This document shows, piece after piece, positions 28,761 through 36,347 of a stretch of DNA of 64,000 nt (position 1 is the stretch's first letter; each line of letters starts with the position of its first letter). The notes under the pieces are model-generated. The model was not told the origin of the DNA and ran no database searches. It saw only the letters and a program-made list of their open reading frames with translations. This DNA is from JALSHZ01 sp964439815. Its GTDB lineage: Bacteria; Pseudomonadota; Gammaproteobacteria; UWMA-0217. The translations under genes were made by a program, and so were the position numbers. Location of the stretch: the NCBI GenBank assembly GCA_964439815.1, contig CAYTPO010000142.1:1-64000 (forward strand), written 5' to 3'.

Positions 28761-29573
28761 CTAGTTGAGAATCCATTGCAGGCCGAGGAAGAACAGCGGC
28801 GATGCAGCAATATGACTGTCGAAACGATCCAGGATACCGCCGTGACCGGGAAGAATGCGGCCACTGTCCTTCTGCCCGGCTTCACGCTTGATCAGACTCT
28901 CGAACAAATCACCTTCAATGGAGATCAACCCCACCACAAGGCTCAGTGCAACCAGCGCCGCCAGTTGCGTCGATGAAAACCCCTGCCAGAAAATCCCGAC
29001 CAGCAGCGCAAATACCAGCACGCTGGAGATGCCCCCAATTGCACCCTCGATGGTTTTTCCGGGGCTGAGCTGAGGTGCCAGTTTGTGTTTGCCAAACAGC
29101 TTGCCCGCCAGAAAGGCAAACGAATCGGCCAGTCCGCAAAGCATCAGAATATACAGCACCCAGCCAAGGTGAATCTTCTGCAGCTCGATAAAGGCAACCC
29201 AGGCTGCGGGCAGAACCAGCAGGCCCACGATCGACAAGCGTCGCTGCCAGCGTCGGGCCGGATTGTCTCGACGATGATAACGATGCAATATGAATATGAC
29301 ACCCAGCCAGAATGCGGCAGCGACCAGCAGCCAGGTATTGGCCAGTGCCTTGTCCCTGCCCCACCACAGCAACGCCACAATCAGGACAAAGGCCAGCAGA
29401 TACAACACCTTGTACAGTACGCTGTCTCCCAGCGTCAGCCGGGCCCACTCCCAGGCGCCCAGCGCAAACAGCACGGCAAAGGCCCCGGCAAACAGCGGTT
29501 GCGGCGCAAAGATCACGATGCTCAGCAGCACCGCTCCGAGTAATCCGCCCGAAATCAATCTCTGTTTAAGCAT
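28761..29573 (-). CDS. cdsA: Phosphatidate cytidylyltransferase
   Basis: Makes CDP-diacylglycerol, the precursor of membrane phospholipids. 270 residues from the ATG at 29573, preceded by GGTCAGGG and overlapping uppS by 8 bp. About eight hydrophobic helices are visible. The family signature is complete near the C-terminus: SLIKREAGQKDSGRILPGHG followed by GILDRFDS. Confidence 0.95.
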   Translation of the reverse strand: MLKQRLISGGLLGAVLLSIVIFAPQPLFAGAFAVLFALGAWEWARLTLGDSVLYKVLYLLAFVLIVALLWWGRDKALANTWLLVAAAFWLGVIFILHRYHRRDNPARRWQRRLSIVGLLVLPAAWVAFIELQKIHLGWVLYILMLCGLADSFAFLAGKLFGKHKLAPQLSPGKTIEGAIGGISSVLVFALLVGIFWQGFSSTQLAALVALSLVVGLISIEGDLFESLIKREAGQKDSGRILPGHGGILDRFDSHIAASPLFFLGLQWILN

Positions 29574-30291
29574 CCCTGACCTGTTCACTGGTTTTGCCAA
29601 AGCGGCGTTCCCTGTTGGCAAAGGCCTGAAACGCCTCATCCAGACATTTGGCATCGAAATCCGGCCACAGGGCTGGAGAAAAGTACAACTCCGAATAGGC
29701 AATCTGCCACAACAGGAAATTACTGATTCGCTGCTCCCCACCCGTGCGAATGAACAGGTCTGGATCAGGAAGGCCTGCGGTAGACACCCTGGCCGAAATG
29801 GCCGCCTCATCGATATCGTCCGGGCTGAGTACACCGGATGCGACATCACTGGCAATCTGCCGAGCGGCAAAGACCAGATCCGCACGGCCACCATAATTGG
29901 CAGCAATCTGGAACAGCATGCCATCGCAATGCGCCGTGACCTCTTCGGTTCTGGCCATCTCCTGCTGCAAGCGGGCAGGAAAGCGGGAGCGATCCCCTAT
30001 GATTCGCATGCGGATATTGTTGCTGGCCATGCGCTTTGCCTCGCGGCGCAACGAGGCAAAGAAGAGTTCCATCAGCGTGGAAACTTCACCCTCCGGCCGC
30101 ATCCAGTTCTCGCTGCTGAAGGCAAAGACGGTCAGGACTTCGACTCCCGCATCGGAGCAGTATTCCACCGTCCTGCGCGTTGCATCGACGCCTTTCTTGT
30201 GGCCGGCCGTACGCGGCAGCTGGCGCGCTCGCGCCCACCGTCCGTTTCCATCCATGATGATGGCGACATGCCTGGGAACTCTTGACTGCAA
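29566..30291 (-). CDS. uppS: Undecaprenyl diphosphate synthase
   Basis: cis-Prenyltransferase producing the C55 lipid carrier for cell-wall precursors. 241 residues with HVAIIMDGNGRWA (catalytic Asp), TVFAFSSENW and DLFIRTGGEQRISNFLLWQ. The start appears to be TTG at 30291, because no ATG or GTG lies in frame before the first conserved strand. It follows frr by 21 bp. Confidence 0.95.
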   Translation of the reverse strand: MQSRVPRHVAIIMDGNGRWARARQLPRTAGHKKGVDATRRTVEYCSDAGVEVLTVFAFSSENWMRPEGEVSTLMELFFASLRREAKRMASNNIRMRIIGDRSRFPARLQQEMARTEEVTAHCDGMLFQIAANYGGRADLVFAARQIASDVASGVLSPDDIDEAAISARVSTAGLPDPDLFIRTGGEQRISNFLLWQIAYSELYFSPALWPDFDAKCLDEAFQAFANRERRFGKTSEQVRDA

Positions 30292-30312
30292 AATCTCTAC
30301 TCGTGATGGAGA

Positions 30313-30870
30313 TCAGATCTCCATCAACTCCTTTTCCTTGACCGCCAGCAATGCTTCCATCTCCTTGATGGCCTTGTCGGTCAACTTCTGCACCCGATCC
30401 TGGGCACGCCTTTCATCGTCTTCCGAAATTTCCTTTTCCTTCTCAAGCTCCTTGAGATCACTGTTGGCATCGCGCCGAATATTGCGCACAGCCACCTTGC
30501 CATTCTCCAGTTCATGTCGAACGACCTTGACGAGATCGCGGCGACGCTCTTCAGTCAGTGCGGGCATGGGTACTCTGATTACGGAGCCGGCGGTCACTGG
30601 ATTGAGGCCCAGATCCGAGGTCATGATGGCCTTTTCCACCTTACCCACCATGTCCTTTTCCCAGGGCGTTACAGCCAGTGTACGTGGATCATCGACATTG
30701 ACATTGGCCACCTGGCTGATTGGAACCTCGGAGCCATAATAATCGACCGTTACATGATCCAGCAGACTGGGATGTGCGCGGCCGGTACGAATCTTCGCCA
30801 GCTCGGAACTCAGCGCAGCGATGCTCTTGTTCATGCGCTCTTCCGCATCTTTGAGAATATCGTCAATCAT
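30313..30870 (-). CDS. frr: Ribosome recycling factor
   Basis: Splits post-termination ribosomes together with EF-G. 185 residues, the normal length, mostly helical with the conserved LAKIRTGRAHPSLLDHV and TEERRRDLVKVVRHELE, followed by NIRRDANSDLKEL. Lies five bases after pyrH. Confidence 0.97.
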   Translation of the reverse strand: MIDDILKDAEERMNKSIAALSSELAKIRTGRAHPSLLDHVTVDYYGSEVPISQVANVNVDDPRTLAVTPWEKDMVGKVEKAIMTSDLGLNPVTAGSVIRVPMPALTEERRRDLVKVVRHELENGKVAVRNIRRDANSDLKELEKEKEISEDDERRAQDRVQKLTDKAIKEMEALLAVKEKELMEI

Positions 30871-30875
30871 TTTTG

Positions 30876-31604
30876 TTACCCGTTATATACAAAAGTGCCT
30901 ATTTCATCGCCCTGCGCAACTCTGACAAGGTTGTTCGGCTCGTAGATATTGAAAATGCGCAACGGCAGACCATTGTCCCGGCACATGACGATGGCCGTGG
31001 CATCCATGACACCCAGCTTCTGCTCCAGTGCCTCATCAAAGGTTACCTTGTCGTAGCGAACTGCATCCGGCACCTTGACCGGATCCGCATTATATACGCC
31101 ATCGACCTTGGTTGCCTTAAGCAGGATATCCGCCTGGATTTCGATTCCCCGCAGGCTGGCCGCCGAATCGGTCGTAAAGTAGGGATTGCCGGTCCCCGCT
31201 GCAAAAACCACCACTCGCCCCTTTTCCAGATGGCGAATCGCTCGGCGGCGGATATAGTCCTCACACACCTGATGCACCGTTAGCGCCGACATGACGCGAG
31301 TCTGGCAGCCCTGCTGTTCGATCGCATCCTGCAGCGCCAGTGCATTGATCACCGTTGCCAGCATTCCCATATGGTCACCGGTTACACGATCCGTGCCACC
31401 CTGAGCCAACCCGGCGCCACGAAAGATATTGCCACCCCCAACGACCAGGGCCACCTGCACCCCCGAGTTCGCCAGTTCGGCGATCTCCTTCGCTACGCGC
31501 GCGATCATCGCCGGCTCGATACCGTAGTCCGAGTCCCCCATCAGGGCTTCACCGCTGAGCTTGAGCAAGATTCGTTTATAGGGCAGATTTGCGGGATCAG
31601 TCAT
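30876..31604 (-). CDS. pyrH: UMP kinase
   Basis: Hexameric amino-acid-kinase-fold enzyme phosphorylating UMP to UDP. 242 residues with YKRILLKLSGEAL, the VVGGGNIFRGAGLA phosphate loop, the DHMGMLATVINALAL segment and KVDGVYNADP. The usual upstream neighbour tsf is kept, but separated by 357 bp containing a repeat and a terminator. Confidence 0.97.
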   Translation of the reverse strand: MTDPANLPYKRILLKLSGEALMGDSDYGIEPAMIARVAKEIAELANSGVQVALVVGGGNIFRGAGLAQGGTDRVTGDHMGMLATVINALALQDAIEQQGCQTRVMSALTVHQVCEDYIRRRAIRHLEKGRVVVFAAGTGNPYFTTDSAASLRGIEIQADILLKATKVDGVYNADPVKVPDAVRYDKVTFDEALEQKLGVMDATAIVMCRDNGLPLRIFNIYEPNNLVRVAQGDEIGTFVYNG

Positions 31605-31684
31605 AGGTTGGGCATTCCTCGTCAGATTGAATTGGTGGGAGTCACTGTACCCGCTTCAGGTGCGGTGACCTTGATTCTGCGCAT

Positions 31685-31708
31685 AAAAAAGGGACATTTT
31701 CATGCCCC
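31685..31708 (-). terminator. Rho-independent terminator after tsf
   Basis: Read on the minus strand: GGGGCAT, a GAAA tetraloop, ATGTCCC (one G-U pair), then TTTTTT. It lies about 250 bp beyond the tsf stop, beyond the repeat copy, and would split the usual rpsB-tsf-pyrH-frr transcript before pyrH. Confidence 0.75.
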
Positions 31709-31752
31709 TTCTTCTGCCTGAACAGTCTACCAAATTGATCCGCGATCATCAG

Positions 31753-31913
31753 CCTGAATCCGAGAATCAAGCGAGGATGGTTGATGCAGGATACCGGTTT
31801 CGCATTGGCTCCAGCAAACCCTGGCTTCACCCTTTGGATGAAGCGGGTATTTTCCGAGCCGCTGTGGAATCAGGAGCTTGTGCCAGACACCTTGGTTAAG
31901 CTGCGGATTCAGG
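31753..31913 (+). repeat. 160-bp dispersed repeat with terminal inverted repeats, copy 1
   Basis: 161 bp bounded by CCTGAATCCG and CGGATTCAGG, perfect 10-bp inverted ends. Shared internal blocks with the copies at 32955 and 51381: GGTTTC near position 45, GCGGGTATT, CCGCT..GGAATC, and GAGCTTGTGCCAG followed by a CCT-rich segment. There is no open reading frame and no target-site duplication visible. Orientation is the same in all three copies. Confidence 0.8.
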
Positions 31914-31961
31914 TACACTATTTCCAGACGAACCAATTGAATTGTCCAGGCAGTTGCCGTC

Positions 31962-32843
31962 CTAGCTTGACTTGACCTGAGCCATGACTTCTGCGGCAAA
32001 GTCTTCCTGCTTTTTCTCGACACCTTCACCCACCTCGACACGAGAAAACTGCATGACTTTCGCATCGGCATCCTTGAGCAACGCCTCGATGGTCTGATCG
32101 GGGTTCTTGACGAACGGTTGCCCCAGCAAGGTGACTTCCTTGAGGTATTTCTTCATCCGGCCAGTCACCATCTTCTCGACGATATTATCCGGCTTGCCAC
32201 TTTCGCGCGCCTGGGCGGAAAAGATTTCGCGCTCCTTTTCCAGCAACTCTGCCGGCACACCCGACTCGTCGATGCAGACAGGTCGACTCGCAGCAATATG
32301 CATAGCGATATCACGCGCCAGTGTTGCGTCACCACCTGCCAGCTCGACTACGACGCCAATACGAACACCGTGGCGATAGAAGCCGATTTCGCCTTCAGAG
32401 GCAGTAATTTTCTCGACGCGACGAACCTGAATGTTCTCACCGATCTTGGAGACCAGCTCCTGACGCGCTTCCTCGACACTCTTGCCATCGGACATGGTCT
32501 TGCCGGACAGGGATTCGGCATCCTCGGCACCTTCAGCCAGTGCGATGGCGCCTGTCTCCTCGGCAAAGCGAATGAAATTTTCATCCTTACCAACAAAATC
32601 CGTCTCGCAGTTGACCTCGACGATCGAAGCCTGTTTGCGATCATCGGCAACCGTGATGATGACCTGGCCTTCTGCTGCGACTCGTCCGGCCTTCTTGACG
32701 GCCTTGGCAGCACCTGATTTGCGCATTGCTTCGATGGCGGCTTCGATATCTCCACCAGCATCAGTCAATGCCCGTTTACATTCCATCATGCCTGCGCCTG
32801 TACGCTCGCGCAGATCCTTAACCATTGCGGCTGTTATGCTCAC
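31962..32843 (-). CDS. tsf: Translation elongation factor Ts
   Basis: Nucleotide exchange factor for EF-Tu. 293 residues: the N-terminal UBA-like domain with VKDLRERTGAGMMECKRAL and the core with VEVNCETDFVGKDENFI. GTG start with GGAG ten bases upstream. Unusually it is separated from rpsB by 317 bp and from pyrH by 357 bp, and both gaps carry a copy of the same repeat. Confidence 0.97.
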   Translation of the reverse strand: MSITAAMVKDLRERTGAGMMECKRALTDAGGDIEAAIEAMRKSGAAKAVKKAGRVAAEGQVIITVADDRKQASIVEVNCETDFVGKDENFIRFAEETGAIALAEGAEDAESLSGKTMSDGKSVEEARQELVSKIGENIQVRRVEKITASEGEIGFYRHGVRIGVVVELAGGDATLARDIAMHIAASRPVCIDESGVPAELLEKEREIFSAQARESGKPDNIVEKMVTGRMKKYLKEVTLLGQPFVKNPDQTIEALLKDADAKVMQFSRVEVGEGVEKKQEDFAAEVMAQVKSS

Positions 32844-33160
32844 TTTTGTATAACTCCAGATTGGGTAACTCTATCCTTGCGGGCGCTCTCCCATCCCATC
32901 GTTTCTACACGACCGGGATCAGACACCGCACCAAGGAAAACCTGTTAATAATGTCCTGAACCCGAGGTTTCAACGGGGATGCATGGTACAAGATACTGGT
33001 TTCAAGGTGGTTTCAGAAAACCCCTGCCACCCATAAGGTCAAGCGGATATTCTAGAACCGCTGCGAAATCAGGAAATCGTGCCAGGCACCTCGTTCAAGC
33101 CCCGAATTCGGAAATGTGGCAACTGCTCAATGCGCAGCTGCCAGAATGCCGATGAAAGAA
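32844..33160. other. Intergenic region between rpsB and tsf
   Basis: 317 bp in a place that is short in most gammaproteobacteria. About half is repeat copy 2 (32955-33111). The rest shows no gene and no clear terminator or promoter. Confidence 0.6.
32955..33111 (+). repeat. 160-bp dispersed repeat, copy 2
   Basis: 157 bp beginning CCTGAACCCGAGG and ending CCCGAATTCGG; the ends are more diverged than in copy 1. Internal blocks CTGGTTTC, AGCGGATATT, CCGCTGCGAAATCAGG and CGTGCCAGGCACCT align in order and spacing with the other copies. Confidence 0.75.
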
Positions 33161-33988
33161 TCAGGCGTCAGATGATGCTTCCCCAGCGGCTGCAGCCGGT
33201 GCAGCTTCGGCCTGGGCAGGAGCCGGTTCAGCAGCGGCTTTTGCTTCTGCCTCGGCCGCTGCAGCCTCTTCCTGCGCGGCCAGCTGGGCAGCGGCAGCAT
33301 TGGCGCTGGCTGCCTTGCCTTCGTTGATCGCATCGGCAATCGCAGTGACATACAGCTGGATGGCGCGAATGGCATCATCGTTGCCGGGAATGACATAATC
33401 GATGCCTTCAGGCGAGTTGTTGGTATCGACGACTGCAACGATGGGGATACCGAGCTTTTTGGCTTCATTGATGGCAATACGTTCGTAGCCAACATCCAGT
33501 ACGAACATGGCGTCGGGAATGGTGCGCATGTCCTTGATGCCACCCAACGTCTTGTCGAGCTTCGCCAATTCACGGCGACGCATGAGAACCTCTTTCTTGC
33601 CCAGGCGCTCGAATGTGCCGTCCGTCTCCATGCTTTCCAGCTCCTTGAGACGATTGATCGACTGCTTGACGGTCTTGAAGTTGGTGAGCATGCCGCCCAA
33701 CCAGCGCTGATCGACGAAAGGCATGCCGCAGCGTTGCGCTTCCGAGCGAATGGCATCACGTGCTGAACGCTTGGTGCCAACGATCATGATGGTGCCGCCC
33801 TTGGAGGCCAGCTTGCCGAGATAGTTCATGGCATCATCAAACATCGGCAAGGTCTTTTCGAGGTTGATGATATGAATCTTGTTGCGGGCACCAAAGATAT
33901 AAGGTGCCATCTTGGGACACCAGTAGCGGGTCTGGTGACCAAAGTGAACGCCAGCTTCCAGCATCTGACGCATTGTAACTTTTACCAT
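33161..33988 (-). CDS. rpsB: 30S ribosomal protein S2
   Basis: 275 residues from the ATG at 33988 (GGAG eight bases upstream), giving MVKVTMRQMLEAGVHFGHQTR. The core is typical, with KMAPYIFGARNKIHIINLEKT in outline and VIPGNDDAIRAI. The last 45 residues form an Ala/Glu/Pro-rich tail beyond the E. coli length, a low-complexity extension seen in some relatives. First gene of the leftward translation and envelope cluster. Confidence 0.97.
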   Translation of the reverse strand: MVKVTMRQMLEAGVHFGHQTRYWCPKMAPYIFGARNKIHIINLEKTLPMFDDAMNYLGKLASKGGTIMIVGTKRSARDAIRSEAQRCGMPFVDQRWLGGMLTNFKTVKQSINRLKELESMETDGTFERLGKKEVLMRRRELAKLDKTLGGIKDMRTIPDAMFVLDVGYERIAINEAKKLGIPIVAVVDTNNSPEGIDYVIPGNDDAIRAIQLYVTAIADAINEGKAASANAAAAQLAAQEEAAAAEAEAKAAAEPAPAQAEAAPAAAAGEASSDA

Positions 33989-34157
33989 TTTCAATACTCC
34001 ATAGCGAAACATTGCGCAGACAACTCAAGAGGTCGCAACAGTGCTTCAGGGGTTAGAACCTCCACATACCCCGACTGACAACCATCATTATTGCGACGGC
34101 ACCCAGCCAGCCGTGTCGGTATGTGTGTGAATTTACCTGCCACCTTCAGGTGCAGGC
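33989..34157 (-). promoter_or_regulatory. Structured rpsB 5' leader, candidate S2 autoregulatory element
   Basis: The predicted leader is about 165 nt. Near its start CACATACC..GAC can pair with GTCGGGGTATGTG some 50 nt later, enclosing a hairpin CGACACGGC ... GCCGTCG. The rpsB leader of E. coli binds S2 and represses its own translation, so a structured leader here is expected; I have not matched it to a covariance model. Confidence 0.45.
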
Positions 34158-34163
34158 GCGCGC

Positions 34164-34192
34164 TTTATACCACAAAGAAACAGCTACTCCAA
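34164..34192 (-). promoter_or_regulatory. Candidate rpsB promoter with GC-rich discriminator
   Basis: Minus strand: TTGGAG (34187-34192), a 17-bp spacer, TATAAA (34164-34169), then GCGCGCGCC. A GC-rich stretch just after the -10 is the hallmark of promoters under stringent (ppGpp) control, fitting a ribosomal protein gene. Confidence 0.5.
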
Positions 34193-34219
34193 CAAAAAAA
34201 CGGAGCCAGACGAGTCCAC

Positions 34220-34924
34220 TTATTTGATATCAATCATGTTGGGGACTTCACGAACAAACTCCCTGGAGCCTTTTTCCAGCTCGTCAGCCGAATCGACCGG
34301 ATTGGGCATGCTGACGGATGGGAACTCCCACCCTCCGGGCATGGTTCCCATCTCACTGGGCGCATCGATCATGTCATCCCACATGTTGGCAAATCCCTCC
34401 TTGGGTCCACCTCTGCCACCAAACCAGCTACTGGGGCCATTACCCCTCCCAAACCAATTTCGTGGACCATTGCCCCCAAACCAGTTACCCCGATTGAATG
34501 AACCACTGTTCCAGGGGCCACTCGACCAGGGGCTTCGGCTTCCCATGCGTGGCATGGAGAATCCCATCGGGCCGTTGGAATAGCCGTTCGAGTATCCGTA
34601 AGGGCGCCTGTATCCATAACCGGGACGGCCTCCACCATAGGGATAATAACCTCGCTGGGCGGGATACCCACGGTTGCCATAATAGTAACCCTGCTGTTGC
34701 GGCGCCGCAGCAGGTTGCCGGACGGCCGCCCGGGGGGCCGCCGCAGGTACCGACGGCGCAACCGCCGCCGATGGCGCAGGCGCTGCAGCAGGTGGCATGG
34801 CGGATGGCACCTCATCCGGCTCCAGTGGCGGGAATTCCAGCTTCTGCTCGGCAGTGGTGTCTGCCGCCGCCAGCATTGGATAGAACATGGCCGTCAACAC
34901 CAGCGCAATACTTTTCGATTTCAT
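34220..34924 (-). CDS. Secreted Gly/Tyr/Asn/Pro-rich low-complexity protein, possibly sulfur-globule-type
   Basis: 234 residues from the ATG at 34924. A signal peptide (KSIALVLTAMFYPMLAAAD) is followed by a Pro/Ala segment (about 30-75), a Gly/Tyr/Arg segment (about 78-115, with GYYYGNRGYPAQRGYYPYGG) and a Gly/Asn/Trp segment with repeated NWFGGNGPRNWFGRGNGP-like units. An acidic C-terminus follows, with WDDMIDAPSEMGTMPGGWEF. The composition recalls the structural envelope proteins of periplasmic sulfur globules (SgpA/B/C), and aprBA makes that plausible, but I recognise no conserved domain. A structural surface protein is the alternative. Confidence 0.5.
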   Translation of the reverse strand: MKSKSIALVLTAMFYPMLAAADTTAEQKLEFPPLEPDEVPSAMPPAAAPAPSAAVAPSVPAAAPRAAVRQPAAAPQQQGYYYGNRGYPAQRGYYPYGGGRPGYGYRRPYGYSNGYSNGPMGFSMPRMGSRSPWSSGPWNSGSFNRGNWFGGNGPRNWFGRGNGPSSWFGGRGGPKEGFANMWDDMIDAPSEMGTMPGGWEFPSVSMPNPVDSADELEKGSREFVREVPNMIDIK

Positions 34925-35088
34925 GTGAGCCCACCTGTGGCTTTCTCGTTGCAATGGCTCATTGAATCACTTTTCGGACTATCACGCTATAAAGTCAATA
35001 AGTTAGAATATTACGCTTTACTGAATCGACGTTTCTCTATCAACTTCCTGCAAGCTATACTGCATCGATACACCCTTTCACTCAGGTC

Positions 35089-35739
35089 ATGAACTCCTCC
35101 GTACCCGATAACGAACTGCCTGTCACCGCTGCCAGCAATCTGATTGCCTGTCGCGACTGCGATCTGCTGCAAACACTGCCGACACTCAAGCACTCTGCGA
35201 GAATCTGCTGCGTCCGTTGCGGTGCCACGCTATACCAATTCAAGAAAAACAGCATCGAACGCAGCCTCGCTCTGGCCAGTACAGGCCTGATCCTGTTTCT
35301 GGTCAGCAACATGCTGCCGTTTCTGGCCCTCAATGCCCAGGGCCGGGTTCAGGAAGCCAGCCTGCTCTCCAGCAGTCTGACCCTGTACCAGCAGGGCCGC
35401 CCCTTTCTCGGGATTCTGGTCTTTGCCACCACCTTCATGTTTCCACTGTTCAATCTGCTGGCCATCCTCTACCTGCTCATCCCACTGAAATTGGGGAAGA
35501 CGCTGAACTACAGCAGGCGTGTTTTCCGCTTTTTGCAGAGCACCGAGCCATGGGGCATGCTGGAGGTCTTCATGCTGGCAACCCTCGTGGCTGTCGTCAA
35601 ACTGGGGGATCTGGCAACCGTTATTCCGGGCCCCTCTCTCTATGCCTTCAGCCTGCTCATTTTCGTACTTGCCGCATTGAACAGCTCTCTCGATCCGCAT
35701 CTGATCTGGCATAAACTGGACTCGAAATGTCAGCACTGA
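35089..35739 (+). CDS. pqiA: Paraquat-inducible protein A domain protein, first half
   Basis: 216 residues. An N-terminal zinc-ribbon-like pair CRDC ... CVRC (about residues 20-45) is followed by four membrane helices, as in each half of E. coli PqiA; here the two halves are separate genes. PqiA works with the MCE protein PqiB in lipid movement across the envelope. Overlaps the next gene by 13 bp. Confidence 0.9.
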   Translation: MNSSVPDNELPVTAASNLIACRDCDLLQTLPTLKHSARICCVRCGATLYQFKKNSIERSLALASTGLILFLVSNMLPFLALNAQGRVQEASLLSSSLTLYQQGRPFLGILVFATTFMFPLFNLLAILYLLIPLKLGKTLNYSRRVFRFLQSTEPWGMLEVFMLATLVAVVKLGDLATVIPGPSLYAFSLLIFVLAALNSSLDPHLIWHKLDSKCQH

Positions 35740-36347
35740 CCGCTGCCTCCGCCGGACTTGTTTCCTGCCATGTCTGTGATGCACTGTCGCAGCAACCCCA
35801 GGGCCGATCTACCCGGATCGCCTGCCCACGCTGTGGCGCGCGCGTCCATTCACGCCTGCCGCGCAGCATCCATCGTACCTGGGCCCTGCTGCTGGCTTCG
35901 ATGCTTCTCTATGTCCCCGCCAATCTGTTCCCCATCATGAGCGTGGTCTGGCTGGGACAGGGGGAACCCGCCACGATTATCGAAGGGGTGCAGCAACTGA
36001 TTGCCGAAGGGATGTGGCCTCTGGCCCTGATCGTCTTTGTCGCCAGTGTCTTCATTCCACTGTTGAAAATGCTGGTACTGGCGCTGTTGCTGATGTCGGT
36101 GCAGCTGGGTTCGACCTGGCGGATGCGTGACAGAACACGGCTCTATCGGATCACTGAATTTGTTGGTCGCTGGTCCATGGTCGACATCTTCGTCATTGGC
36201 ATTCTGGCCGCGCTGGTACAATTTGGCACCCTTGCCACCATCGAACCCGGCATTGGCTCCCTCTCGTTTGCCGCCGTCGTCGTCCTGACAATGTTTGCCG
36301 CACACAGTTTCGACCCACGCCTGATCTGGGATGCACTCAATGACTGA
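35727..36347 (+). CDS. pqiA: Paraquat-inducible protein A domain protein, second half
   Basis: 206 residues, same layout as its neighbour: CHVC ... CPRC near the N-terminus, then four hydrophobic helices with NLFPIMSVV and GRWSMVDIFVIGILAALVQFG. The stop overlaps the pqiB start (ATGACTGA), indicating translational coupling. Confidence 0.9.
   Translation: MSALTAASAGLVSCHVCDALSQQPQGRSTRIACPRCGARVHSRLPRSIHRTWALLLASMLLYVPANLFPIMSVVWLGQGEPATIIEGVQQLIAEGMWPLALIVFVASVFIPLLKMLVLALLLMSVQLGSTWRMRDRTRLYRITEFVGRWSMVDIFVIGILAALVQFGTLATIEPGIGSLSFAAVVVLTMFAAHSFDPRLIWDALND

Larger units (their letters stand above)
31605..31961. other. Intergenic region between tsf and pyrH
   Basis: 357 bp without a supportable gene. 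It contains a minus-strand terminator (31685-31708) and one complete copy of the 160-bp CCTGAATCC repeat (31753-31913). The pyrH promoter must lie between the terminator and 31604, but I see no clear boxes. Confidence 0.6.

Noticed and set aside
31753..31913. Possible insertion sequence
   Set aside because: The segment has inverted ends but no transposase reading frame and no visible target duplication, so only a non-autonomous repeat is called.
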